Below, one piece after another: positions 46,457 through 55,963 of a stretch of DNA of 64,000 nt. Made by a program: the position numbers and the translations under genes. Each line of letters starts with the position of its first letter. The first letter of the stretch is position 1. The DNA lies in contig CAWFLT010000014.1 of the NCBI GenBank assembly GCA_963816795.1, positions 310,001-374,000 on the forward strand, written 5' to 3'. The stretch comes from CAWFLT01 sp963816795 (GTDB lineage Bacteria; Acidobacteriota; Vicinamibacteria; Vicinamibacterales; SCN-69-37). Below the pieces are notes generated by a model. The model did no database searches. It was not told the DNA's origin and saw nothing but the letters and a program-made list of their open reading frames with translations.

Positions 46457-46579
46457 TGTTCTACCTCGTGGCGAGCCAAGGGGGAGGGGAGCCGATAGCA
46501 TCTGAGACTGTTAGCTCCCCCGTCGGCCCCCCAAGGGAAGGCTTCCCCGGAGGTTCTCGGCTGCTACGATTGGCGTGCC

Positions 46580-47173
46580 GTGGCCATCGTCAAGAGCAAC
46601 CCCCTCCGCCTTCAGGGCCCATGGGCGGCGGGCTACGTTCTTGAACGCCAGCACACGCTGAGCAGCGAGTTTCTGGGCCACGACTCGTACGGGCACGCCC
46701 AGTTCGATACGAAGAAGTGAGCTGGGCGAGCTGGTGTTCCGGTTGAAGAACCGGAGCGACAAGCACACGCTGCGGGACATCGCCGACACCGCGGCCGACT
46801 TCGTGAGCAAGTGGCGGCGTGAGATGGATGGCATCGTGCCCGTGCCGCCTTCGCGCCGACGGGCATTCCAGCCGGTCGCGGAGATTGGGCGGGCTCTCGC
46901 CAATCGGCTTGCGATCCGGTCATTGAGGCGGCCGTCACGAAGACCAAGGAGACTCCGCAGTTGAAGGACGTCTTCGGCTACGATGAACGCGAGAAGCTCC
47001 TTGATGGTGCGTATTCCTTCGATCGGCAGCTCGTTGACCGGCGCAGGCTGCTCCTGGTTGACGACCTCTATCGGTCGGGCGCCACGGCTGCCGTGGTCGC
47101 CCAGGGGTTGATTGACGCGGGGGCTTCGGCGGTCTACTTCTTGGCTATCACGAAGACTCGGACCAGGTCATGA
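46580..47173 (+). pseudogene. ComF-like phosphoribosyltransferase, two frameshifts
   Basis: The GTG at 46580 begins MAIVKSNPLRLQGPWAAGYV, then EFLGHDSYGHAQFDT. After a break near 46718 it continues with ELGELVFRLKNRSDKHTLRD and DGIVPVPPSRRRAFQPVAE. After another near 46920 come DVFGYDEREKLLDGAYSFD and the PRPP loop LLLVDDLYRSGATAAVVAQG. This is a type I PRTase domain of about 200 residues resembling the ComF group. The substrate is unknown. Its stop overlaps the SLOG-like ATG by 4 bp. Confidence 0.75.
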
Positions 47174-47448
47174 CGAAAGTCTTCATTGCCGGCTGGCGCC
47201 AGATTACGCGGCTCCCCGCCGAAGTGAAGGCCCGTGTCGACACGATGATCAACAAGGGTTTCCAGATCCTTGTCGGTGACGCCAACGGCGCCGACAAGGC
47301 ATCATTCGGTTCGTCTGCTCGCTCTGACTGGCATTCGTGCCGGTCGAGCGCCTGTAGCCGAAGGCGCGACTGCCCTGACCGAGGTCGACCTGCGGGCGAT
47401 GCTGGAGCGCGCAACCGGGTTTCGGCCGAACGTCGTGGAAGGACGATC
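47170..47448 (+). pseudogene. SLOG-superfamily (YspA-like) protein, truncated
   Basis: The first 45 codons, MTKVFIAGWRQITRLPAEVK and INKGFQILVGDANGADKA, are the nucleotide-binding N-terminal half of a small SLOG/LOG-like Rossmann protein. Family homology stops abruptly at about 47304; the expected second half is missing. The rest of the frame is low-quality sequence, possibly with a piece of another protein (EVDLRAMLERATGFRPNVVE in another frame). SLOG domains sense or process nucleotides. Coupling to a PRTase suggests a nucleotide-modifying pair. Confidence 0.65.
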
Positions 47449-47553
47449 ATGATCGACGTCCGCCATCAGGCTCTCCCCTGGACAGTCATCGTCGAGCCCG
47501 ACGCCGAGGCCAAGTTGCTCGTCGTCGTGACCGTGTACGAGGTGTCAGCATGA
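47449..47553 (+). pseudogene. C-terminal remnant of a DUF4258-like protein
   Basis: Thirty-four residues, MIDVRHQALPWTVIVEPDAE then AKLLVVVTVYEVSA. The pattern (P-W-x-V-V-V-x-P-D-x-E...L-x-V-V-T-V-Y) resembles the end of DUF4258 proteins. It overlaps the following ATG by 4 bp, the spacing of a two-gene toxin-antitoxin-like unit. The short length makes this tentative. Confidence 0.45.
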
Positions 47554-47821
47554 CCGAACGATCGCTGCAGGTCACGTATCGTAAGGGCCGGCCCTTCGCC
47601 GCCTACCTTCACTTGTCGCATGCCACGGGCGAGAACATGCGCGCTCCGTGGCCACAGCTGACGGGCTCCTGGTCGTCGACTACAACAGCGATGGGCGACC
47701 AGTCGGCGTGGAGATGACGGCACCTCAGGCCGTGTCGTTGGAGCGCATCAACGAGCTCCTGGCGTCGCTCGGTCAGCCGCCGCTCGCGGACCACGAGTTC
47801 AAGCCCGTGAAGGCCGCGTAG
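47550..47821 (+). pseudogene. DUF2283-family small protein, one frameshift
   Basis: About 90 residues. MTERSLQVTYRKGRPFAAYL, HLSHATGE, then in a second frame LLVVDYNSDGRPVGVEMTAP and LERINELLASLGQPPLADHE. The D-x-x-G-R-x-VGVE/I-E signature is typical of DUF2283. Such proteins often lie beside DUF4258 genes and may be antitoxin-like. The frameshift lies near 47635. Confidence 0.65.
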
Positions 47822-48094
47822 GTCAAACGTTTCGCCGGCGGCAGGGCGGCCAGTCCGACACAGTTGAATCGGGAGCAGGGCATCCATCAGACTCTCATGG
47901 GAGTAGACATCAGCGCTGGCGCGCCTGTATAGTCCCCTCACACGTTGATGGGTCTGACGAATACCCCCTCGGATCTCCTGCCGGGCAGTGTGCCGTGTCA
48001 GAGGCCCACGGGCGGACAGGGCTGTAGCCCGACCGCGCGCTACCGCCGTCACCGGCTCACTCTCGTTGGTCAAGCCAGGACTCGACGAGTCCGG
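47822..48094. other. No intact gene seen
   Basis: 273 bp. The minus strand has a coding-like stretch (LYRRASADVYSHESLMDALL then PIQLCRTGRPAAGETFD), but it has no recognisable family and no clean start or stop. It is probably debris of an inactivated gene. Confidence 0.3.
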
Positions 48095-48232
48095 TCAACA
48101 ACGCAGCACCAAGGCTGACCCGGCGACGGATCGAGTCGCCGCCCACTGCGACGGGTGCTCATGCGCCTGCGCAAAGACCATCCGGACGGCACGCTCCCTC
48201 AGCTCGGTGGAATACTTGCTCGGTCGACGCAT
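48095..48232 (-). mobile_element. IS3-family OrfA fragment
   Basis: Starts MRRPSKYSTELRERAVRMVF, then AQAHEHPSQWAATRSVA, the helix-turn-helix N-terminus of IS3-type OrfA transposase subunits. It breaks off after 37 residues and stops at 48095. No OrfB follows. Confidence 0.8.
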
Positions 48233-48263
48233 GGGCTCCAGCGCTTCCTCGAAATATTGAGCA

Positions 48264-48294
48264 CGCGGCAGCCAGGCCGGCAGTGGTAGTAGGC
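48264..48294 (-). repeat. 31-bp near-copy of the recombinase zinc-ribbon coding sequence
   Basis: Identical except for one base to 44439-44469 inside the recombinase gene, in the same orientation. On the minus strand it encodes AYYHCRPGCRV, the recombinase zinc-ribbon motif. This is a scrap of a second, deleted recombinase or a recombination footprint. Confidence 0.75.
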
Positions 48295-48334
48295 CTCGCG
48301 CCTTGCACGACCGTTCTCCGGACTACGTCAGAGG

Positions 48335-49927
48335 CTACTTAAGCCAGCCGACGGCTTTATCGATGTTCACGCCGACGCCGAAACGAAATTCCCCAGCCCG
48401 CTTGTCCATGGTTGCGTCCTTGGTCCACGTGTAGGCAACGAACGGTGACAGAAGTTCGAAGTTCACACCCAGTCTCTTCAAATACTCGCCACGAAGAAAG
48501 CCAGCGCGATGCCAACGGAGTCCAGCGGCGACGTGGTGCCTTTGATGAGCGCCTTGACTGCAACATTGCCGAGCGGGCTGCGCTTCGTCGACGCCAGATC
48601 ACCGAACAGGAACCCAAACCCCACGTAGAACGATGGCGGATCGTCGAGACTCAGAGTGCCCTCATCGTCAACTGTGATTTGATCCTTCGACGTGAGGATC
48701 ACGTCCGCCGAGATAAACCAGTGTTCGGCTGGACCGGAGAGGAAAGTCAACGATCGTGTCGGCGCCGGTTGTGCACTTGTCGCCGCCGGTGGCTCCTGGC
48801 GCGCGGCGGGCGCCTGCGGCGGTGCCGAAAGCTTCCCCAGGGCGCGTAACGCGGCGCCGCGCACTGTCGCCTCCTGATCGCGCACGGCCAGCGTCAACGG
48901 AAGGACCGCGTCCCTCGAGGCAAACTCCCCGAGCCCTTCGGCTGCAGCCGCACGGTCTGCAGGTAATGTCTCAACCAATACGCCGCAACTGAGGATCCGG
49001 AGCGGGCTGTAGGCGCCGAGGCCTGAAGGCGGGCATTGCTCTAGGAGTTCCGCCAATGCCTTCTTCATCTTGTCGGCCTCAGCCTCGTCAGCCTTTTGCT
49101 TGATCCGCGCTTGCAGGGACTTCAACAACACTGTGAGCTCGGCGTCGGGTAACCCTTGGGCCAACCTGACAGTTGGGCGATCGGCGGGAACTGACACTTG
49201 GGAAACGACGCTCGCACGCGTCTCACGGAAGGCATGCTCATGCGCGGTGATGAAAGGCTCATCAGTAACGACGATTGTCTCTTGATCCTGGTTTCCGTCG
49301 CCCTGACGGGCGAGGCCGCCGGCGCAACGAGCGCCCCTGCCACTTTCAGGAGCGCTTCTGCATCCTGCTGAATCTGTGACTGCCGTGCCGTCTCATTGAC
49401 GACGATCTTTGGGACGCGCCCTTCAACGGTCAGATCGAGGCGCTGGTCCGGCTCCTTCTGCTCAGCGCCGTCTTCCAGGTGACCGCGCGAAGTGACGCGG
49501 TCTGGATGACCGCGGTGAGTAGGTAGTCTGCTTTGTCGGATAGCACTCGCGTCGAACTCTCCTTCGCAAGGCCCGGCAGAACCCGCGCGATGATCTTCGC
49601 GGCGCGGACGCGGCCTTGCAGGTCGAATTGATCGTGGCGGCCGGTCGCACACCCGAGCAGCTCCCACACTTGGTTCAACGCGACCGCCTGAGTATCCGTC
49701 AGAGTGGTGCAGTCGACCCTGCCGCCGGTTATCTTGCGATACGGAAAACTAGCAACCGTCTTCGGAGCAGGTTCGATGTTGGCGAGCGTGTCAGGCAATG
49801 GCCGGGCGTCCACGATCACCACCAAAACAGGGATGTGGTTCTCTGTGGTCGTTTGCGCGGTGGCGCTCACCGCCACCAGCATTGAAATCGAGAGCGAAAG
49901 CCCGCAAGCGAAGCGAACAGTTGTCAT
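48335..49927 (-). pseudogene. Exported protein with HEAT-like repeat and beta-rich C-terminus, three frameshifts
   Basis: Joined across frames it has about 530 residues. A signal peptide (MTTVRFACGLSLSISMLVAV, then SATAQ) comes first. A region with GGRVDCTTLTDTQAVALNQV follows, then a helical part (SQIQQDAEALLKVAGALVA; LQARIKQKADEAEADKMKKA). A HEAT-like repeat follows (LPLTLAVRDQEATVRGAALR), then a Pro-rich linker and a C-terminal beta-rich region (SFYVGFGFLFGDLAST, VNFELLSPFVAYTWT, FGVGVNIDKAVGWLK) resembling outer-membrane strands. Breaks lie near 49500, 49300 and 48485. It is the third gene of a run of secreted proteins. Unrecognised family. Confidence 0.6.
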
Positions 49928-50214
49928 TGAGACCCTCACGTTACTGATTAGACGGACGCTGACGAACGATTCACGCGTCTCAGGGTACCGCGCCAGCTAC
50001 TTCACTCAATCCAGGGCCAGTGGAGCGCTCTCACCTGCCCAATCGGAAAGGCCTCTCGACGGAGACCGGTGTTGCTGCCGAAAACAAGTGAATCTCGCGT
50101 GTCATGTGTTCACTATTGGGTCCCGGCACTGGCGTATCGTCTCTCTCGCAAGCCGGAAGACGCGAGCGGCGCCACAACAGCAAATGCGACAAGGGCTCGT
50201 CGGGTGGTGGGCCA
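49928..50214. other. Intergenic, nothing recognised
   Basis: 287 bp between the subtilase stop and the HEAT-protein start. It is neutral in composition and has no convincing gene. It could hold a promoter for the HEAT-containing gene. Confidence 0.35.
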
Positions 50215-52497
50215 TCAATCGATGATCCATCGAAGTAGGATGTGCTGGACGTTGGACAGACTGAACGACTTGGGCGGACCAGAAAGTGGCTGGAACTGAA
50301 GGATGCCGGCGGGACGACAGTCCTGGATGGTCAGCGCCTGACGTGCTCCTCGGACGAGCTTTCGATCGTCGTACCGCATGGGGCGTGAGCCATCACCGTT
50401 AGGCGCACCGAGCCTGAACGCATGGGTGACAGACTCGCTCAGATCCTTCTTGCCGGGACACAGCTTGTCTTTCACGTCGCTCAGGTTAGTAATCCTCCCA
50501 ACGTAGGTTCGACGCACCAGCACGCCTTCTTCTACTTCGGCTACCTCGACGGCATGGTGCCTGACTGCGGCGGCTTTCACTAGGTCAACGACACCGATGC
50601 CAGAAGCCGGCGTACCGCTATCTGGATCGTCAAGCGGCCATGTCGCCGCTTCAGAGTCGATCCCGCGTATCGGCGGAGCTGTTGACCCCAATGAACGATC
50701 GGATCATGCCAGCAGCAAGCGCTACGTAGGGCGCCGCGTACGATGTCGCGGTTTCCGTCGATGGTACGCTGCGGCCGGCGAGATCGATCGCATATGTAGG
50801 CTCGCCCGGAGCAAACATCTTGACGGTAAAGCGCCCGAAATTCGACTGCACGTCTCGCGTGAGGTCACGGTTGGCAGCGCCAACAACCAGGGTCCTGGCC
50901 GCGGCGTCGCCGCCGCGACTCGCAGCATCGTGACCGAGACAGGCCGGACACAACGGCATCTCGTCGAGATTCCCCCCGGCCCCCGCGTTGGCGTTGCCCG
51001 CCGGGAGAACGAGCAGAATTTGATCGCGAAGCAAGAGCCGCTTTTTCATCTGCAGGCTGAAGCTCTCACCTTCGTCATTGTCGATTTTGTAACTGAAGTT
51101 GACGATCCTCGCCCCGCGATCTTCCAGATAGTCGAACGCGATCTGAAATGCGCCCGCCCCGACGCCCAGGGTGTCGCTGGGCTGGCAAGCGTTGCGAAGC
51201 ATTCGGAAGAAGGTCAGCGGTGGAAGCAGGGAGTCGTTGCCGACGGTCTTCCTTACGCCGAGTGCGGCTGCAATCGAGGCGACAACGGTGCCGTGGCTCG
51301 CAGGCAAGATGTTGTTCCAGCTAGCAAATGGTGGCTGGATATCCCGGCAGAGTCCCAGGTGGCCGGTGCCCTTGTCCTCGTCTTTTCCACGGGAAATACC
51401 TGCGCCGTAGAAGTCGTCGAGATATCCATTTTCATCACGATCGGCGGGATCGGCGACCGGCTCTCGCTCGCCGTCCTTCTTGAGCTTCTCAGGGCTCGGC
51501 GCAAACATGACGACTGCCAAAGGGCCGCCGGTCGCATCGGCGAGCCCACCATCAGCGATTCCGATGACCGTCTTGCCGTCCAGCCTGCCCTTCACGTCCT
51601 TCAGGATTTCTGCCAGCAACTCGACGTCATAGGGCCATTGCTTCTTGGCCACGGGAATCCGAACGAGTGGTGGCGTGTCCAGGGACATCGCGTGTTCGGC
51701 TAAGGCGGCCTCGACCCGTGTCGGCTGCGGGATAGCCGCTGGGGCTACGGGCGGGTTTCCACCGCGGCCTCCGCCTCCGCGTCCACTTCCGCCGGCTGCC
51801 GGCGCGCCAGCAGCCGGCGGCGGGGCGAACGGTGGAGGTGCTGGTGGAGGGGGCTCGAAGCGCTTAACGGCACTCCCGAGGTTCAACACCGTTACCTCAC
51901 GTTTCGCAAGGCAAACCTCAGCAGCTTCGGCGCCGCATTGGAGCACCTTTGCAAGTTCGGCGAGCAAGAGCGCGCGATCGACGTTCGACTTGACCGCGAT
52001 CTGCGTCCACACTGGCACTTCCGGAATCACGACGATGTCACCGATCTGCAAGGTCTCTGGTTTAATCGGACGAGGCTGCGTGGTTCCAGACTTTGACCTT
52101 CATCTGATCCGCGGGCCGATGCTGGCAGCCCCTTGGATGTCGCGAGCTTTTCGAACGTGTCGCCAGGCAATGCCTCGACCTCGACGTTGCGGCGAACCCG
52201 GACACAGGGACTCATCTGAATGCGCGTGCCTCTTTCGGATTCCATCGGTCGGAACTCAGTAGGTTTGGCCGCGCAGATGCGCTCAAGGAACGCTTCAGGC
52301 GTCAGGCCTACCGGAACAAGGACCAGGATCGGTTCCGCCAGCCGGGAGAGAACTTCGTTGATGGCAGGCGCGGAGCGGGCACCTGCTTGCAGGACGAAGG
52401 TCGGAGCCTCCGTGGAACTCTGCCCCTGACCAGGATCAGACCCAACGACTGATATTGCGATTGCGAGAAGCGTGCTGCGTGTGCTCCGCCTGCGCAT
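50215..52497 (-). pseudogene. Exported subtilisin-like (S8) serine protease, two frameshifts
   Basis: About 760 residues. ATG 52497 opens a signal peptide (RRRSTRSTLLAIAISVVGSD). Next comes a LysM-like tandem (VEVEALPGDTFEKLATSKGL; LQIGDIVVIPEVPVWTQIAV) broken near 52090. A Pro/Gly-rich linker leads to the peptidase domain: Asp in KTVIGIADGGLADA, His in ASHGTVVASIAAALG, oxyanion Asn in LLVLPAGNANAG and Ser in STETATSYAAPYVALAAGM. A break near 50670 precedes GIGVVDLVKAAAVR and an unfamiliar 120-residue C-terminal domain with CPGKKDLSES and LTIQDCRPAG. All three catalytic residues are conserved. Confidence 0.8.
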
Positions 52498-52587
52498 AGC
52501 TACCGCCTGCAGTTGGCCGAGCTGCCTAGCAGGCCGCATGCGGAGACTGTATTCTTGGTGGCCCATTCGGTCGCCCATTCGCGGAAG

Positions 52588-53529
52588 TCAGGTCCGCCCG
52601 TTGCAGATGCCAGCGATGCCCCATATTCCTTCATCGTCGCGTCGCGATAGAACACTCTCGGAATTGACGCCTACTATCACACGAGTGTCGAACTGCTGCC
52701 TTGCCTCCCGCCGTGCGGTTGGGAACAAGGCGCCGCGCCACTATCACCGGGACACAGAGTTCGCCTTTGACGCGTCGTCAGCAGTGAAGAGATTGTTCTT
52801 TTCGCCTGGTGCGTAGAACAGACTGTCCCGTTGCCTGTCGCCGGTCGTTCGATGACGTCTCGACGACGACGTTGAAGCCGACGCGGTATTTTCCGTCTGT
52901 CGTGTTGCCGGCAACGCGCATCGCCGATGCAGCCATAGCCCGGATAAGATCACCTGTGTCTTCACGAGCTGATCCATTGAAAACGTCGCGACCGATTCAT
53001 ATCGAAAACCGACTGGACCGGCGAATGCCGGTGACACTTTGCAAATCGCAAAATCAGCCGACGCGTCTCTAGATGTTGCCAGATATCGTGGATGCTTCGT
53101 ACAAGCGGCACTGTACGTTGTTGTGTGACCGTCATATGCAAAAGTGACCCCGCCCTGTGTCGGGACACAATGCGCGGCGGTCAGCATTCCTTAGGCCCCG
53201 ACGAGGGCGGCGGTGCAAGCGGCCAGTGCCTCGAGCAGTCTTGAACGTCGTGTAGAGGGACGCCGGCCAGTCCCTGGAGGTGGCCTCCTGGCCGCCGCGG
53301 TAGTTCTGGTTCGCCGGGCGGCGGCGCCTGTTTGAGGTCCGTCACGCTCTTGAAGTCAATTGGGCCCGACGGTTCGGGTACGGGCGCCACTAAGGACTGT
53401 GGTACGGCGGCCGCGGCCGTTGTGGGAACCGCCGTCGCCGAAGCCTGAGGAGGTGTTGCTGGCGGATTGTCGCACGCGAAAGTCGACGAGTCCAGCTGCC
53501 AGTATCGAGACAACGAATAGCGTGCGCAT
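52588..53529 (-). pseudogene. Exported trypsin-like (S1) serine protease, multiple frameshifts
   Basis: A signal or lipoprotein-like start MRTLFVVSILAAGLVDF is followed, in a second frame, by a Pro/Ala-rich region (PQASATAVPTTAAAAVPQSL) and PIDFKSVTDLKQAPPPGEPE. The protease domain shows ASLYTTFKT, GMLTAAHCVPTQGGVTFAYD (His), SADFAICKVSP (Asp), TDGKYRVGFNVVVE and PGDSGAA (Ser), then DTRVIVGVNSES and GIWGIAGICNGRT. The catalytic triad can thus be followed across the frames. About 310 residues. It lies 90 bp upstream of the subtilase on the same strand. Confidence 0.72.
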
Positions 53530-53958
53530 TGAGTGACTTCGTGACAAGAAAGCGGCCGAGCCTGCGGCCAGCGTAAACACCTGCGTGGGAACGATCTTGC
53601 GGCTATCGGCATCGATGTCAATGTGCTAGACGGCGGCAGCGCGGTCCACAGCACGAGTTCGATGCCCGAGAGGCTGACGGTCGTGTTCGTCGATGAGAAT
53701 GCCTCTCCAAGGCCGACGACGCGACGTCGAACGCGGTGACAAACGATACCGGCGCGGCCGGTCCGACAATGACGATGACAGCAAGCGGTGCGAACAGAGC
53801 CGCTGTGCCGCCGTGGCATCCACCGTGCCTCCGTGTCGACGACGGTCCTACCTCTTCCGCGATGCGCGCAACACTCGTTCATGTGTATTCAGACGGACAA
53901 GAAGATACGTTTCCCAGTGACATGTTCGAGTTCCGGTCTACGGGACGTCCGTCACTAA
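53530..53958. other. No gene assigned
   Basis: The minus strand contains coding-like pieces (SSTNTTVSLSGIELVLWTAL, LTSMPIAARSFPRRCL) just before the S1 protease start, perhaps remains of an upstream gene. No family is recognised. Confidence 0.3.
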
Positions 53959-54006
53959 CTCCGGCAGATGCACGATGAGAACGCGCGGCTGAAGCGCCTC
54001 GCCGCC
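53959..54006 (+). mobile_element. IS3-family OrfA C-terminal scrap
   Basis: Encodes LRQMHDENARLKRLAA, the leucine-zipper end of IS3-type OrfA (LRxLxxENxRLKRL). It is too short for more than identification. Opposite in direction to the OrfA N-terminal fragment at 48095. Confidence 0.7.
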
Positions 54007-54375
54007 GCCGGGCCCCACCGCCTCGATGCGCGGCAATCCTTTCCATGGTCGAAGGCCGCGGCGAGGTGCGCGTCGAGCGCGTCACTGTTTCACGAGCAGG
54101 GCTGACATCGTCGGTGACTCCCTAAATGCCTTTTAGCGTGAGGTCATGTCTCTTGGGAAGCCAAGGAAGCCCCACCTTACGGTGAAGGCTTTGAGGCTGG
54201 TCTTGGACGACCGGTAGTGGGCCGCAGCCAACGCAGCCGTCACTGACACCGAGCCAACCCGCTTCTCGAGAACAGAAACAACCCACAGTTGTGCGCGCTG
54301 GTCCGGCGCGACCGAACGGAAATGGAACGCCACGACACAGCGAGCGAGGCGTACGAAGTGGCCGGGCTCCAGATT
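54007..54375. other. No gene assigned
   Basis: About 370 bp. A 66-residue minus-strand frame (54133-54333, containing LWVVSVLEKRVGSVSVTAAL) is open but unrecognised and has no ribosome-binding site. It may be part of an inactivated gene. Confidence 0.3.
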
Positions 54376-54639
54376 CTATAACTCTCGCAAACGGCCTGTT
54401 CCCGTAGGCTGCGAAGAAGTCGCCGGAGCAGCGCGTTCGTTAGAGCAGGCTCTCATCGATCTCGACGTTCGATCGCGAAATGGCTCGCCGACGTACATTG
54501 GGTCGTTCACGTAATTGCGAGCGAGGAGGCAGAACCGATTAGCTCGCCAGGCTGGATTCGAACTAGGCCGCCGTCGAAGCGCCTCGACGATGCGGAGCCA
54601 GATCACCATCCGGTTCCAACTGGCGCTGTTCTGGTCCAT
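54376..54639 (-). CDS. Doubtful small ORF downstream of the antitoxin
   Basis: 87 residues starting MDQNSASWNRMVIWLRIVEA, with NRFCLLARNYVNDPMYVGEP in the middle. The composition is acceptable for the first 60 residues, but no family is recognised. It begins 20 bp after the antitoxin stop on the same strand. Confidence 0.3.
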   Translation of the reverse strand: MDQNSASWNRMVIWLRIVEALRRRPSSNPAWRANRFCLLARNYVNDPMYVGEPFRDRTSRSMRACSNERAAPATSSQPTGTGRLREL

Positions 54640-54658
54640 ATCCCTCACTTCGTTCGGT

Positions 54659-55045
54659 CTACGGCCGCTGAGCCACGCGGCCGTCGTGCCCAAGCGGAGC
54701 ATCAGCCCGAGACGTCCGCTGAGCACATCTCGAGCCCAAGACCGCGAGCCCGGTGAGCACCACCGGCTCCTGGTCCGGGAACTCCGCGACGAGCGAGAGC
54801 TTCCCGCCCATCGCCTCCACGTAGTTCCGCAACGTCGAGATAAGGAGGTCGCTCCGCTGCTCGAGTCGCGACACGCTGTCCTGGCCAATACCCAGCGCTT
54901 CGGCCATCTTCTTCTGCGTCAACTTGTGCGCGCGGCGAAGTCCCTGCAGGGAGCGCTCCTCCGCGATGATCGTCGCTGCACGGGTCGCGATCTTCCGCTT
55001 GCGCTCCGGGCTCAGTCCCTTGCGAATGCGGTCGATGTTGTTCAT
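54659..55045 (-). CDS. XRE/HigA-type antitoxin
   Basis: A 128-residue protein. The HTH is RSLQGLRRAHKLTQKKMAEA followed by LGIGQDSVSRLEQRSDLLIS. The following TLRNYVEAMGGKLSLVAEFP is characteristic of HigA-like antitoxins paired with Gp49/RelE-type toxins. The normal protein would end soon after PVVLTGLAVL; the last 20 residues look out of frame. Its start overlaps the toxin stop by ATGA when the toxin frame is corrected. It binds and represses its own operon, by family knowledge. Confidence 0.85.
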   Translation of the reverse strand: MNNIDRIRKGLSPERKRKIATRAATIIAEERSLQGLRRAHKLTQKKMAEALGIGQDSVSRLEQRSDLLISTLRNYVEAMGGKLSLVAEFPDQEPVVLTGLAVLGSRCAQRTSRADAPLGHDGRVAQRP

Positions 55046-55435
55046 GTCCTCCGCTCCTTCTTTTTCGGCTGGCTTTCACTGGTTCTGCCTTCAGCGCTGC
55101 CAGATGGCCATCGAAGCGTGTGCCTGCCTTCTCGATCAACTGCCGATAGAAGCGGCGTTGGCTGCCGCCGGACTTATCTCCACCGCACAGGATGACGGCC
55201 TTCCGTACCGGGTCGAAGGCGAACGCGAACCGCCACACGCCGTCGGTCGCATCGAAGCGAAGTTCCTTCATGTTCGCGTGTCGGGACCCGGCGAGCGTGT
55301 CCACGGAGGTCGCCCCATCTGTGGCCCGAAGACCTTCAATGCGTCGATGTGCGCGAGGAGCTCATCCTGCACGTCCTCGCCCAGCGCCTCGAACTCCGGC
55401 ACGAACAGGCTATGGAAATCGACGTCCCAAGCCAT
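55042..55435 (-). pseudogene. Gp49/RelE-family toxin (HigB-like), frameshifted
   Basis: From ATG 55435: MAWDVDFHSLFVPEFEALGE and DVQDELLAHIDALKVFGPQM. Then, after a break near 55315, RPSVDTLAGSRHANMKELRF and WRFAFAFDPVRKAVILCGGD, with KSGGSQRRFYRQLIEKA. This is the phage-derived Gp49-like toxin fold (NMKELRF...WRxxFAFDPxRxAILL). A second small break near 55070 leads to the end QPKKKERRT. In this family the toxin is a ribosome-dependent mRNA interferase. The toxin comes first, then the antitoxin, as usual for HigBA. Confidence 0.8.
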
Positions 55436-55963
55436 GGATGATTATGGACTCAGTGAAATATGGCGTCAAGACCATATTGAAGGGCGAGTCTCGAAGCTGG
55501 CATGCCAGTCCGAAGGGACCGTCCCCCACGTCGGAGTCTTCGTGTCGCCGCCCCAGCGCGAATCGGGACGAAGCGCATGCCGCTCTGGAATGGTCTCATG
55601 CGTCGGGTTGGAGGGCGTTCATTCGACGCAGCCAATGGGAGACATGGTTCCAACTGACGCTGGTCAGGTCCACCAACCTTCGCTCGCCTGCATTCTTGAG
55701 CGAGCTTCGGTTGGCAAGCCAAACCTTCGCGTCCGCTTCAGGCGAAGGACACCCGCAAGCGAGCTCACGTCAGCGACGCGCGAAGGTTGCCCACCATAGC
55801 GCCGGCCTGTCCGCCGAAGCGCCACGCGCGAAGGTTGCAGGATCTGCACCTCAGCGAGCCTCTGAGCTCTGAAGCGTTTTTGAGCGCTCAGGCACTCGAC
55901 AACTGCTTTCCCTTGAAATTCCTCGCGAGGATGACGGCGTCCTTCTTGCACCTGTAAGAGCTC
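55436..55963. repeat. Noncoding region with GCGAAGGTTGC repeats
   Basis: 528 bp without a convincing gene. The words AACCTTCGC (55675, 55723) and GCGAAGGTTGC (55781, 55829) form inverted pairs, together with CCGCCGAAGCG and TTCAGGCGAAGG variants. The first 200 bp should contain the toxin-antitoxin promoter. The right part looks like a dispersed intergenic repeat next to the GIY-YIG gene. Confidence 0.45.

Larger units (their letters stand above)
45796..46579. other. Hairpin-rich noncoding stretch of the island
   Basis: Nearly 800 bp between the recombinase side and the next plus-strand gene. No credible coding frame was found; open frames here are Arg/Ser-rich shadows. It contains hairpins B, C and D and a further GGGGAGC/GCTCCCC pair (46486-46520). 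It could be a recombination or replication site or a structured transcript. Confidence 0.5.
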
